The translations under genes were made by a program, and so were the position numbers. Shown here one piece after another: positions 26,804 to 34,459 of a stretch of 64,000 bases of DNA. Within the stretch, counting starts at the first letter, position 1; each line of letters starts with the position of its first letter. Origin of the DNA: Falsiroseomonas algicola (GTDB lineage: Bacteria > Pseudomonadota > Alphaproteobacteria > Acetobacterales > Acetobacteraceae); assembly GCF_011040385.1 (NCBI RefSeq), contig NZ_JAAIKB010000012.1, forward strand, positions 1 to 64,000, given 5' to 3'. The notes under the pieces are model-generated. The model was not told the origin of the DNA. It worked only from the letters and a program-made list of their open reading frames with translations, and did not search any database.

Positions 26804-27712
26804 ATGGACGCCGTGATTTCCGAGGTCGCGCCGCGCGACGGGCTGCAATCCATCGGCCCCTTCGTGGCGACCGAGACCAAGATCGAGCTGGTGCGGAAGC
26901 TCCACGCCGCCGGGCTTCGGCGGATGGAGGTCGGCAGCTTCGTCAACCCGAAGGCCGTGCCGCAGATGGCGGATACCGCGGCCGTGCTGAAGGCGGCACT
27001 CGAACTGCCGGGGCTGGAGAGCACGGTGCTGGCGCCGAACCGCAAGGGCTTCGAGATGGCGCGGGACGCGGGGGCGCATCGCGTCGGCGTCTTCATGTCC
27101 GTCACGGAAAGCCACAACAAGGCGAATGTGAACCGGACGCGGGAGGAGAGTTTCGCCGACCTCTCCGGCATCGTGCGGGATGCGGTCGCGTCCGGCATGA
27201 AGGTGCGGTTCAACCTCTCCTGCGCCTTCCATTGCCCCTTCGAGGGCGTGGTGCCGGAGCGCGATGCGCTGGACTGGGTGGAGCGCGTGGTGGCGCTCGA
27301 CCCCACCATCGAGATCGCGATCTGCGACACCACCGGCAATGCGGCGCCGGACCAAGTGGGGCGCGTCTTCGACCATGCGATCCGGTCCTGGCCCGGCGCA
27401 GACGGCAAGCCGCGCATGGCCTTTCATGGCCACGACACCTACGGCATGGGGGTGGCGAACTGCGCGGCGGCGTGGGAGGCGGGGTGCCGGGTGATCGACA
27501 GCGCGGCGGGGGGCCTGGGCGGCTGCCCCTTCGCGCCGGGGGCGACGGGCAATGTGGCGACGGAGGACGTGGCCTGGCTGATGCGGCGCATGGGTGTCGC
27601 CACGGGGATCGACTGGGCGAAGCTGCTGCAGGCCGCGGACTATGCCGCCGCCATCCCGGGCGCGCTGCCGGGCGGGCGGATGCGGGCGGTGCCGGCGGCG
27701 CGCGCGGCGTAA
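26804..27712 (+). CDS. Hydroxymethylglutaryl-CoA lyase-like enzyme
   Basis: A 302-residue TIM-barrel enzyme of the HMGL family that splits 3-hydroxy-acyl-CoA esters. Active-site features are APRDGLQ (R11, D12), FHGHDTYGMG (H208, H210, metal ligands) and the C-terminal loop GGLGGCPFAPGATGN with C241. GGGAGAGGG precedes ATG 26804. It could be a true HMG-CoA lyase for leucine breakdown or a citramalyl-CoA-type lyase. The CoA-transferase partner favours the latter kind of role, but this is inference. Confidence 0.9.
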   Translation: MDAVISEVAPRDGLQSIGPFVATETKIELVRKLHAAGLRRMEVGSFVNPKAVPQMADTAAVLKAALELPGLESTVLAPNRKGFEMARDAGAHRVGVFMSVTESHNKANVNRTREESFADLSGIVRDAVASGMKVRFNLSCAFHCPFEGVVPERDALDWVERVVALDPTIEIAICDTTGNAAPDQVGRVFDHAIRSWPGADGKPRMAFHGHDTYGMGVANCAAAWEAGCRVIDSAAGGLGGCPFAPGATGNVATEDVAWLMRRMGVATGIDWAKLLQAADYAAAIPGALPGGRMRAVPAARAA

Positions 27713-27725
27713 TGGCGCCCTGGCC

Positions 27726-28376
27726 ATGGCCTGGACGCTGCACTGGCTGACCGCTGCCGGGGATCTCGGCGATTGGCGCCTGGCCATTGAGCGGGAGGTG
27801 GAGGCGGCGAAGGCAGCCGTGGCCGGCGTGCTGCCCCTCCGGCCCCTCGACATCCTGGTGCAGCGCGTAAAAGGCGCGGTGATCCCGGAGATCGGCATGG
27901 TCGGGCAGGCCTACCGCAAGGACCTCTGCTCGGTGACGCTGGATCCGGAGAATGCGGCTTTCAGCGATGCGCTGGCTACGGGGGCCCTGTGCCGGACCGT
28001 GGTGCATGAGGTGAACCACTGCCTGCGCATGGGCGGCCCTGGCTATGGCCGGACATTGGGGGAGGCGCTGGTGAGCGAGGGCCTGGCCGGCCATTTCACC
28101 GCCCGCCTCTGCCGCAACCCGCCGGAACCCTGGGAATGCGCGGTGCCGCCCGAGGTGCTGCGCGCCCATCGCCCCGACGACGCCATGCTCGCCGATCCCG
28201 GCTATGACCACGCCAGCTGGTTCTTCGGCCGCGGCGGTCAGCGGCCGCGCTGGCTGGGCTACACGATGGGCTACGCCATCGTGGCGGAGTGGCTGGCGGC
28301 CACCCCCGCGGCGGATGCGCGGGCGCTGGTGGACGTTCCGGCGGCCGAGGTGCTTGCCGCCGCCTGGCCGACCTGA
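27726..28376 (+). CDS. DUF2268-type putative Zn-metalloprotease
   Basis: A 216-residue protein. H94-E95-x-x-H98 in TVVHEVNHCLR, with a downstream Glu in LGEALVSEGLAGHF (E118), forms a gluzincin-like zinc site as in the DUF2268 family. There is no signal peptide, so it should be cytoplasmic. ATG 27726 lies 13 bases after the lyase stop. The family's substrates are unknown. Confidence 0.85.
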   Translation: MAWTLHWLTAAGDLGDWRLAIEREVEAAKAAVAGVLPLRPLDILVQRVKGAVIPEIGMVGQAYRKDLCSVTLDPENAAFSDALATGALCRTVVHEVNHCLRMGGPGYGRTLGEALVSEGLAGHFTARLCRNPPEPWECAVPPEVLRAHRPDDAMLADPGYDHASWFFGRGGQRPRWLGYTMGYAIVAEWLAATPAADARALVDVPAAEVLAAAWPT

Positions 28377-28419
28377 CATCGCCGTGGCGCCGCCGTGATT
28401 GCGGCGCTAGAACAAGCGC

Positions 28420-28926
28420 ATGCGCGCCGTCCTTGCCATGCTGCTGCTGCTCGGCCTGGCCGCCTGCGGGTCCACCCGCCAGGCCGGCCAGCCGCCGCTG
28501 GCGCCGCATCGCGCCGACCTCGGGGAGCCCATCTCCTGCGTGCCCTATGCCCGCGCCCGGTCCGGCATCAGCCTGGCTGGCGATGCCTGGCAGTGGTGGG
28601 ACGCGGCGGCCGGGCGGTATGAGCGCGGACGGGCGCCCCAGCCGGGCAGCGTGCTCGTCATCAACCGCACCGCCCGCATGCCATCGGGCCATGTCGCCGT
28701 CGTCTCCCGCGTGCTGAACAGCCGGGAGGTGCTGGTGGACCATGCCAACTGGGCGTCGGGTGCCGCGCGCGGGCGCATCGCGACCGACCAGCGCGTGGTC
28801 GATGTCTCGCCGCGCAATGACTGGTCGCTGGTCCGCGTCTGGTATCCCCGGATCAACGACCTTGGCACCACCGCCTTCCCGGCGCGCGGCTTCGTGCATT
28901 CGCGGATGGCGATGGCGGGTCGATGA
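28420..28926 (+). CDS. CHAP-domain lipoprotein
   Basis: A 168-residue predicted lipoprotein (MLLLLGLAACGS, lipidated C16). The CHAP amidase/peptidase fold is indicated by catalytic C40 in ISCVPYARARSGI, AGDAWQWWD, the PQPGSVLVI strand and H91 in MPSGHVAVVSRV. It likely trims peptidoglycan at the outer membrane. Its stop codon lies within the first unit of a tandem repeat. Confidence 0.85.
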   Translation: MRAVLAMLLLLGLAACGSTRQAGQPPLAPHRADLGEPISCVPYARARSGISLAGDAWQWWDAAAGRYERGRAPQPGSVLVINRTARMPSGHVAVVSRVLNSREVLVDHANWASGAARGRIATDQRVVDVSPRNDWSLVRVWYPRINDLGTTAFPARGFVHSRMAMAGR

Positions 28927-28971
28927 GGCCGCTCCGCGGCGGGTCGCTGAGGCCGCTCCGCGGCGGGGCGC
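28924..28971. repeat. Two-copy 24-bp tandem repeat with internal hairpin
   Basis: Two adjacent 24-base units (28924-28947 and 28948-28971) differ at one position. Each begins TGAGGCCGCTCCGCGGCGGG and contains a GCCGC/GCGGC hairpin with loop TCC. The first unit supplies the stop codon of the CHAP gene. The array lies in the 5' region of the Bug-receptor gene. Confidence 0.9.
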
Positions 28972-29027
28972 TGACAGCGCGCGCGCGGCAAGGCATTCTC
29001 CGCCGCAATGTCCAGGGAGGATTCCTC

Positions 29028-30005
29028 ATGCGCCTGACCCGCCGCGGCCTCGTCGCCACCACTGCCGCCCTGGCCGCCGCGCCGCGATGGTCGGCCGCCC
29101 AGGCCGCCTGGCCGGACCGGCCGGTGCGCGTCATCGTCTCCTTCCCCGGGGGCTCCACGCCGGACATGGCGGCGCGCGCCGTCACCGGCCATTTCGCGAC
29201 CGCCTTCGGCCAGCCCTTCGTGGTGGACAACCGCGCCGGCGGCGGCGGCGCGATCGGGACGGAGGCGGTGGCCCGCGCGACGGATGGCCACACCATCGGC
29301 GTCACCATCGGCGGGCCGGGCAGCACGGCCAAGGTGCTCAACCCCGCGCTGGGCTACGACCCCGCGACCGACCTCGCCCCCATCTCGCTGCTCGCGCGGC
29401 TGCCCTTCGTGCTGGTGGTGCATCCCTCCGTCCCGGCGCGCACGGTGAAGGAGCTGTTCGACCATGCCCGCGCCAATCCGGGCGTGCTGAACTACGGCTC
29501 CACCGGCCCCGGCACGCTCTCCCACCTCGCGACGGAGGACCTGGCGGCGGCGGAGCGGTTCCAGGCGGTGCATGTCTCCTACCGCGGCGTGGCGCAGGCG
29601 GTGCTGGACCTGGTGGCGGGCCGCATCCAGGTCTTCATGGCGCCGCTCGCCGGCGTGGCGGGCCAGGTGCGGGAGGGAACGCTGCGGGCGCTCGCGGTCA
29701 CCGGCCCCGCCCGCATCCCCCAGCTGCCGGAGGTGCCGACGCTGCGCGAGGCCGGCGCGCCCGGGGAGCCGGTGGTGGCCTGGATCGGCCTGTTCGGCCC
29801 GGCCGGCATGCCCGCCGACCGCATCGCGCGCCTCGCGACCGAAGCCCGCGTCGCGCTGCAGAACCCCGAGCAGCGCCGCATCCTGGAAGCGGCGGGGTTC
29901 GAGCCCGTGGGCAGCAGCCCGGCCGATTTCGCCGCGCTGCAGAAGGCGGAAATCGAGCGCTGGGGCGGGCTGATCCGCCGGCTCGGCGTGCGGCCGGAGA
30001 GCTGA
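29028..30005 (+). CDS. Bug/TctC-family periplasmic solute receptor
   Basis: A 325-residue receptor with a Tat-like signal (MRLTRRGLVATTAALAA, ending near AAQAA). The family motifs RPVRVIVSFPGGSTPDMAAR, VVDNRAGGGGAIG, NYGSTGPGTLSHLA and SYRGVAQAVLDLVAGRI are present. GGGAGGA 8 bases upstream fixes ATG 29028; the in-frame extension through the tandem repeat is not coding. No transporter membrane genes adjoin it. Confidence 0.93.
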   Translation: MRLTRRGLVATTAALAAAPRWSAAQAAWPDRPVRVIVSFPGGSTPDMAARAVTGHFATAFGQPFVVDNRAGGGGAIGTEAVARATDGHTIGVTIGGPGSTAKVLNPALGYDPATDLAPISLLARLPFVLVVHPSVPARTVKELFDHARANPGVLNYGSTGPGTLSHLATEDLAAAERFQAVHVSYRGVAQAVLDLVAGRIQVFMAPLAGVAGQVREGTLRALAVTGPARIPQLPEVPTLREAGAPGEPVVAWIGLFGPAGMPADRIARLATEARVALQNPEQRRILEAAGFEPVGSSPADFAALQKAEIERWGGLIRRLGVRPES

Positions 30006-30031
30006 TACCGCCGCGCACATGTCGTGACCTG

Positions 30032-30144
30032 CGGCCGACACTGTCGGCCGAGGCCGCGAATGCGGCCCGCCGCTTATGCGGCGAAGCCAAGCGGCCGGAG
30101 GGCCGCGCCGGCGCTTGAGGGCGGAAATGCGTCAGCATTTCTGC
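30032..30144. repeat. String of six consecutive palindromes
   Basis: Five hairpins and one palindrome follow each other with few spacer bases: 30032-30050 (9-bp arms), 30052-30067 (GGCCGC GAAT GCGGCC), 30068-30083 (CGCCGC TTAT GCGGCG), 30091-30106 (GCGGCC GGAG GGCCGC), 30105-30114 (GCGCCGGCGC), and 30121-30144 (10-bp arms around GTCA with one G-T). They fill the gap between the Bug-receptor stop and the convergent glycosyltransferase stop. Together they may end both transcripts, or be a mosaic of dispersed palindromic elements. Confidence 0.85.
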
Positions 30145-30196
30145 AAATCGGTATGACGCCTTCCAGGCTGCGTTCGCCTGCACGCCTATGGCGCCA

Positions 30197-31306
30197 CTAC
30201 AGCCCCATCAGGTGCAGGTAGCGCGGCAGGGCGCGGTCCCAGGTGAAGTCGGACCGCACCCGCACCGCGGCGGCCGCGCCCATCGCCTTCAGCCTGTCCG
30301 GTGCCGCCAGCAGGGCGGCGATCGCGGCTTCCACCGCGGCGGGGTCGGCACCATCGCAGAGTGACCCGGTCACGCCATCCTCGATGGCATCCGCGGCGCC
30401 GCCCTCGATTCCCGCCAGGGATGGCAGGCCGTGCCAGGCGGCTTCGAGATAGACGAGGCCGAAGCCCTCCACCGAGTTGCCCTCTCGCCGCGTCGGCATG
30501 ACGAAGAGGTCGGCGGCGTGGAACAACGCGGCCTTCATCGCCTCATCGATCCGGCCGAGCCACTGGACCCGCTCGGCCACGCCAAGTTCGCCGGCCAGCG
30601 TCTGCAGGCGCGGGAGGTCCGAGCCGTCGCCGGCGATGAGGTAGCGGAGGCCGGGATGCCGGGCCGCGAGGCCGGGCAGGGAGCGCAGCACCGCATCGAC
30701 GCCCTTGCGTGGTTCCAGGCGCCCGATCGTCAGCAGGACGGGGCCAGTGCCCTCGATCGCGCCCTGCACGCGGGCGAGATCGGCGTGCCCGGGCATGGGT
30801 TGCGGCGGGATCGGCAGGCCGACGGGCACGCAGGCATCGGGCTGCGCCAGGAAGGGCCGGACCCGGTCCGCGGTGTAGCGGGAATTGGGGGCAACCGCGG
30901 TGGCGCGGGCCAGCGCCGCGCGGATGCGGCTGGCCTTGCGGGCCGTGGGTGCGGCCGGAAACTCCATGCCATGCGCCAGCGCCAGGACCGGCGCCTTGCT
31001 GTCCGGTAATGTTTCGATGCTCTTCCAGCTGTCGCAGAGGATGGCGAGCGGTGGCTGGCGCCGCATGGCGCGTGCGATGGCCAGGCGCTTGACGATGCGG
31101 CGGAGCGGCCGAGGGCCGCCGAAGCGATGGAGCGCGAAGTCGCCATCGGCGACCTCCGGGCCGTCACCGCGGATGCGATCGGCAAACACCTCGATCCGGT
31201 GCCCGGCCGCGACCAGCGCCTGGGCGAAGGATCCCATCAGGTTCTGGATGCCGCCGGTATCCGGGGGGAAGTTCTGGGTGACGAGCAGGATCGGTGCCGG
31301 TGGCAT
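30197..31306 (-). CDS. Glycosyltransferase, GT4 family
   Basis: A 369-residue GT-B enzyme. The acceptor domain opens PILLVTQNFPPDTGGIQNLM; the donor domain has LLTIGRLEPRKGVDAVL, LIAGDGSDLPRL and the nucleotide-sugar motif EGFGLVYLEAAWHGLP (E-x7-E). No membrane segment is seen. It is probably involved in lipopolysaccharide or capsule assembly. It is isolated from other glycan genes, so the product is unknown. The ATG is preceded by an AT-rich region with inverted repeats. Confidence 0.92.
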   Translation of the reverse strand: MPPAPILLVTQNFPPDTGGIQNLMGSFAQALVAAGHRIEVFADRIRGDGPEVADGDFALHRFGGPRPLRRIVKRLAIARAMRRQPPLAILCDSWKSIETLPDSKAPVLALAHGMEFPAAPTARKASRIRAALARATAVAPNSRYTADRVRPFLAQPDACVPVGLPIPPQPMPGHADLARVQGAIEGTGPVLLTIGRLEPRKGVDAVLRSLPGLAARHPGLRYLIAGDGSDLPRLQTLAGELGVAERVQWLGRIDEAMKAALFHAADLFVMPTRREGNSVEGFGLVYLEAAWHGLPSLAGIEGGAADAIEDGVTGSLCDGADPAAVEAAIAALLAAPDRLKAMGAAAAVRVRSDFTWDRALPRYLHLMGL

Positions 31307-31315
31307 GACGTGCGC

Positions 31316-31356
31316 TTAATCGTTTCGCGCGATTAAATGAAATAACATCCATGTTA
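31316..31356. promoter_or_regulatory. Two inverted repeats upstream of GT4 gene
   Basis: In a short AT-rich gap, TTAATCG/CGATTAA arms (31316-31322 and 31330-31336) and TAACAT/ATGTTA arms (31343-31348 and 31351-31356) occur. The gap lies between the stop of the PAS gene and the start of the GT gene, both on the minus strand. These could be operators of the GT promoter or a weak terminator of the PAS gene. Confidence 0.4.
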
Positions 31357-31362
31357 GGGGGC

Positions 31363-32427
31363 TCAGGCCGCCATGGCCGTTGCGATGGTCTCCGCCACGC
31401 GACGGCCGAATTCGGTGACGAAGACGCGGCGGATGGCCTGCGCGGCGCGCACCAGGACGGTATTGTGCCGCGTCTCGTCGTCATCGGCGAACCAGACGAT
31501 GAAGCTGTCGTCGCGGCCGCGCTTCAGGATGTCGGCAGGTCCGAGCAGCGGCCGCAGCGCATCCTCCACCAGCGTGGTCGCGCGCTGGGCGATGCGGGGC
31601 CAGTCATCCGGCAGGGCGTCGCGGTAGCGATGCAGGCTGATGGTGCGCACCTGCGCCGCCGTCGCTTCCGCCGTGCTGCGGCGGGCGCCGCTGACCGGCG
31701 TCAGCGTCAGGACCCGCACCTGGCGGTCGCTGGCGCCGTTCAGGATCGCCGCGTGCTTGATGGCGGTGAAGCGCGTGCCGTCCTTCGCGATGGCGGTGAT
31801 TTCCATCTGGAAGGGCTTGCCATCCAGCATCTGCTGCGCGCGGGCCGCCTTCACCGCGCCGGCGGGGTCGGGCGGCAGCAGGGCGTCGATGTGCAGGCCC
31901 TGGAGGTTGGCGGCGCCGTAGCCCAGCGCTTTCTGGAAGGCGGCGTTGGCCAGCAGGATGAAGCCGTCCTGCCGCACCACCACGACGGGCAGGCTGAGAT
32001 GCATGAAGACGGAGGCGAGCATGCGCTGCGCTTCCGTCCTGCGCATCACCTCGCGCCGCGCCTCGGTCAGTTCGCTGACATTCTGCAGCACTGCCATGAA
32101 GGTGGCGGCGTTGATCTTGCTGACGTCGAGCATCAGGGTCGCGCGTGCCGCGTCCACGCTGATCGTCACCTGGTCCAGGATGCGGCCCGCGGGTTCGCCA
32201 AAGCGCCGCACATGGTCGCGCAGATCGGGCGCCGCGCTGCCCAGCAGCGCGAAGAGATTGGTCATCCCGCCATCGCGCGACAGCGGCATCAGCAGCGTCG
32301 CGGCGGCGGGGTTCGCCATCTCGATCGTGCCGTCCGGGCCGAACTTCACGATGCCGATCGGCACCAGATAGAGGAACTCGATCAGGGTCTCATAGCTGGC
32401 GTCTGCCGGCTCGAGGGGCGCCTGCAT
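31363..32427 (-). CDS. Tandem PAS-domain protein
   Basis: A 354-residue soluble sensor. The first PAS covers about 12-125 (VPIGIVKFGPDGTIEMANPAA). A helical linker leads to the second, about 138-250 (LPVVVVRQDGFILLANAAF, then FTAIKHAAIL). The last ~100 residues (DILKRGRDDSFIVWFAD) faintly resemble a degenerate GGDEF or related output domain; no catalytic signature survives. The ATG lies 2 bases after the stop of the photoactive-yellow-protein-like gene, so the two are cotranscribed and may interact. Ligands are unknown. Confidence 0.8.
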   Translation of the reverse strand: MQAPLEPADASYETLIEFLYLVPIGIVKFGPDGTIEMANPAAATLLMPLSRDGGMTNLFALLGSAAPDLRDHVRRFGEPAGRILDQVTISVDAARATLMLDVSKINAATFMAVLQNVSELTEARREVMRRTEAQRMLASVFMHLSLPVVVVRQDGFILLANAAFQKALGYGAANLQGLHIDALLPPDPAGAVKAARAQQMLDGKPFQMEITAIAKDGTRFTAIKHAAILNGASDRQVRVLTLTPVSGARRSTAEATAAQVRTISLHRYRDALPDDWPRIAQRATTLVEDALRPLLGPADILKRGRDDSFIVWFADDDETRHNTVLVRAAQAIRRVFVTEFGRRVAETIATAMAA

Positions 32428-32429
32428 GC

Positions 32430-32843
32430 TCAGACGCGCCTCTCGATGGCCAGGTACATGCGGGGCCGGTCTGCCCGGCGGAGCAGGCGGAGCTTCACCT
32501 TGCGCGGCGCCATGCGCAGCGTGAGGACATAGTCCACGACGGCGTCGAGGTCGGGCTCCGTCGCGTAGCGGTGGGCGACCATGAAGTTGTTCATGCAGGG
32601 CGCGACGGTGTCGAAGAAGTCCCGGCCGAGCACGCGGTCCTGGCTCAGCCCGCTGAGGCGCGATTCGGTCGCGCCGTAATGCACCACCCGCCCGTCGGCG
32701 GAGAGGGTGATGACGCCGAAGGGCAGGGCATCGATGGCCGCCGGGGCGGCCGTTTCCAGCCAGTCGAACAGGTCGGGGTCGAAGGCGGTGGGCGACGCGT
32801 CCGTCGGGGCGGCCCCGGCCGTCGTGTCGATCGCATCGCTCAT
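32430..32843 (-). CDS. Photoactive yellow protein (PYP) homologue
   Basis: A 137-residue single PAS protein that aligns end to end with Halorhodospira PYP (125 residues). The chromophore pocket is conserved: Y56 (PYP Y42), E60 (E46), C83 in DTVAPC (C69, the p-coumarate thioester site) and M111 in LRMAP (M100). T50 is replaced by Ser (S64) and R52 by Leu. GGAGGGA 2 bases before ATG 32843 decides the start; the frame opens at 32909. A disordered 25-residue N-terminus precedes the fold. No tyrosine ammonia-lyase or p-coumaryl ligase gene is in the window. It probably senses blue light and works with the adjacent PAS protein. Confidence 0.78.
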   Translation of the reverse strand: MSDAIDTTAGAAPTDASPTAFDPDLFDWLETAAPAAIDALPFGVITLSADGRVVHYGATESRLSGLSQDRVLGRDFFDTVAPCMNNFMVAHRYATEPDLDAVVDYVLTLRMAPRKVKLRLLRRADRPRMYLAIERRV

Positions 32844-32943
32844 GGTCCCTCCGTCCTCGTCCACCGCGCCTTCCTGGCCCGGCGGGGATACGGCGGGACG
32901 GGTGACCATTCGCTTAAGCGCGGGGGCGCCTGGAACGCCGAAG

Positions 32944-32999
32944 GGCTGGCCGGCATCACTGCCGGCCAGCCCCCCTCAAGCCACCGGGACGTGTCCCGG
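32944..32999 (-). terminator. Two hairpins downstream of terC-like gene
   Basis: Arms GGCTGGCCGGCA/TGCCGGCCAGCC (12 bp, loop TCAC, 32944-32971) and CCGGGAC/GTCCCGG (7 bp, loop GT, 32984-32999) lie between the TerC stop and the PYP gene. They probably terminate the terC transcript. The remaining sequence to 33010 shows nothing else. Confidence 0.6.
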
Positions 33000-33010
33000 G
33001 CGGGCCGCGG

Positions 33011-34018
33011 TCAGGCGGCGGTGGCCGGCGGTTCGCCCCGGGTCTTCCACAGGCTGTAAAAGATGCCGCCCGCGATCAGCGCCATGGTGACGCCGAGCGA
33101 GATGGCCGGGTCGAGCTTGCCCACGAGCTGGTTCCAGAAGATCTTCCCGCCGATGAAGACCAGGACCAGTGCCAGCGCATACTTCAGGTAGTGGAAGCGG
33201 TGCACCATGGCGGCCAGCGCGAAGTATAGCGCGCGGAGGCCGAGGATCGCCATGATGTTCGCGGTATAGACCACGAAGGTGTCGGTGGTGATGGCGAAGA
33301 TCGCCGGCACGCTGTCCACCGCGAAGATCAGGTCGGCAATGTTGATGACGACCAGCGCCAGGAACAGCGGCGTCGCCCACACCACCACCTTGCCGCCCTT
33401 CGTGGCGTCCGGCTTGCGGACGAAGAACTTCTCGCCATGCAGCTCGTCCGTCACCCGCATGTGCTTCTTGAAGAAGCGCACCACCGGGTTCTTGGACACG
33501 TCCGTGTCGCCTTCCGGCACCACCAGCATCTTGATGCCGGTTCCGATCAGGAAGAGGCCGAAGACGTAGAGGATCCAGCTGTATTCCTGCACCAGCGCCG
33601 CGCCGACGCCGATCATGACACCGCGCAGCACGATGACCGCGATGATGCCCCAGACCAGGGCGCGGTACTGGTACTTCCGCGGGATGGCGAAGAAGCCGAA
33701 GATCAGGCTGATGACGAAGACGTTGTCGATGGACAGCGCCTTCTCGATGAAGAAGCCGGTGAAGTAGGTGATGCCGGCGTGGCTGCCATCCTCGGTCGTG
33801 ATGGTGCCGTTGTCATAGGCCCACCAGATGGCGGCGCCGTAGAGCATGGCGAAGCCGATGTAGAAGGCGGAAAGCCAGAGGCTTTCCGAGATCCCCATCT
33901 CCTTGTCCTCCTTGTGCAGCACGCCGAGGTCGAAGGCGAGCAGCAGGAAGACGATCGAGAAGAAGCCGGCCCACATCCAGACCGGTTTTCCGATCCATTC
34001 GGCGAAGAGGAATTCCAT
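33011..34018 (-). CDS. TerC-family integral membrane protein
   Basis: A 335-residue protein with about eight to nine membrane segments. The family signatures FFIEKALSIDNVFVISLIF and INIADLIFAVDSVPAIFAIT carry the conserved acidic residues of the predicted metal site. TerC proteins (Alx, MeeF) are associated with manganese export and with metallating exported enzymes. Start ATG 34018 (MEFLFAEWIG) is chosen over the upstream opening at 34171, which encodes Pro/Arg-rich shadow. A 441-base gap lies upstream. Confidence 0.92.
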   Translation of the reverse strand: MEFLFAEWIGKPVWMWAGFFSIVFLLLAFDLGVLHKEDKEMGISESLWLSAFYIGFAMLYGAAIWWAYDNGTITTEDGSHAGITYFTGFFIEKALSIDNVFVISLIFGFFAIPRKYQYRALVWGIIAVIVLRGVMIGVGAALVQEYSWILYVFGLFLIGTGIKMLVVPEGDTDVSKNPVVRFFKKHMRVTDELHGEKFFVRKPDATKGGKVVVWATPLFLALVVINIADLIFAVDSVPAIFAITTDTFVVYTANIMAILGLRALYFALAAMVHRFHYLKYALALVLVFIGGKIFWNQLVGKLDPAISLGVTMALIAGGIFYSLWKTRGEPPATAA

Positions 34019-34459
34019 ACAAGGTTGCTCCGGGCCACCCGGGCCCGCCAGGGGCGGACGCAGGGCATGGTTGGGGTGTCCCGGCACGGACACGATCCGG
34101 GCCGGGTCGTGTGTGGTCTCTCTGACGATCCGACATCGCGGCGGGCGCGGCCCTGCCTCGCGGCACGGCACGCCCAGACGCCAGAGGGGCCCGGATCAGC
34201 GGCCGATCTAGGGAATGCGTTACGTATATGCAATCCCCCATCCACAAAATTTCGGAGCCGATCGCTGGCATCCGGCTGCCTGACACGCACCCTTCATCGA
34301 TGATGGCAGCGAAACGTTAAAAAAGAGCCGTCCAGGAACGAGAGTTCGTTCCAGAAAATAAACCAACGTGTCTGGTGCTCACGATTTTTTCATGCAGACA
34401 TGCTGCCGGGCTGGCCACTGCCCCTGCCGCGGCCGCCCTCAGAATGAAGGCCGCCCCGG
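34019..34459. promoter_or_regulatory. Divergent promoter region, terC / RTX peroxidase
   Basis: This 441-base gap holds no gene. Its terC-proximal half is GC-rich and contains a partly wobble-paired hairpin CACGATCC/GGGTCGTG (about 34091-34111) in the terC leader. The middle (34210-34400) is the most AT-rich stretch of the window. It carries a perfect inverted repeat GGAACGA GAGT TCGTTCC (34335-34352) and T- and A-runs. The promoters of both genes should lie here; I cannot place -35/-10 boxes with confidence. Confidence 0.5.

Noticed and set aside
28923-29027. Upstream extension of the Bug receptor through the tandem repeat
   Set aside because: GGGAGGA directly precedes ATG 29028, which begins a proper signal peptide; the extension would place RPLRGG repeats before the signal.
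34019-34240. Possible yybP-ykoY manganese riboswitch upstream of the TerC gene
   Set aside because: I looked for the conserved GGGGAGUA and GCGAAACC-type blocks on the minus strand and did not see them; only an ordinary leader hairpin is present. A covariance-model search would settle it.
34335-34352. LexA/SOS box at GAAC-N4-GTTC upstream of the RTX peroxidase
   Set aside because: Alphaproteobacterial LexA usually uses the direct repeat GTTC-N7-GTTC, which is absent; I keep it only as an unassigned inverted repeat.
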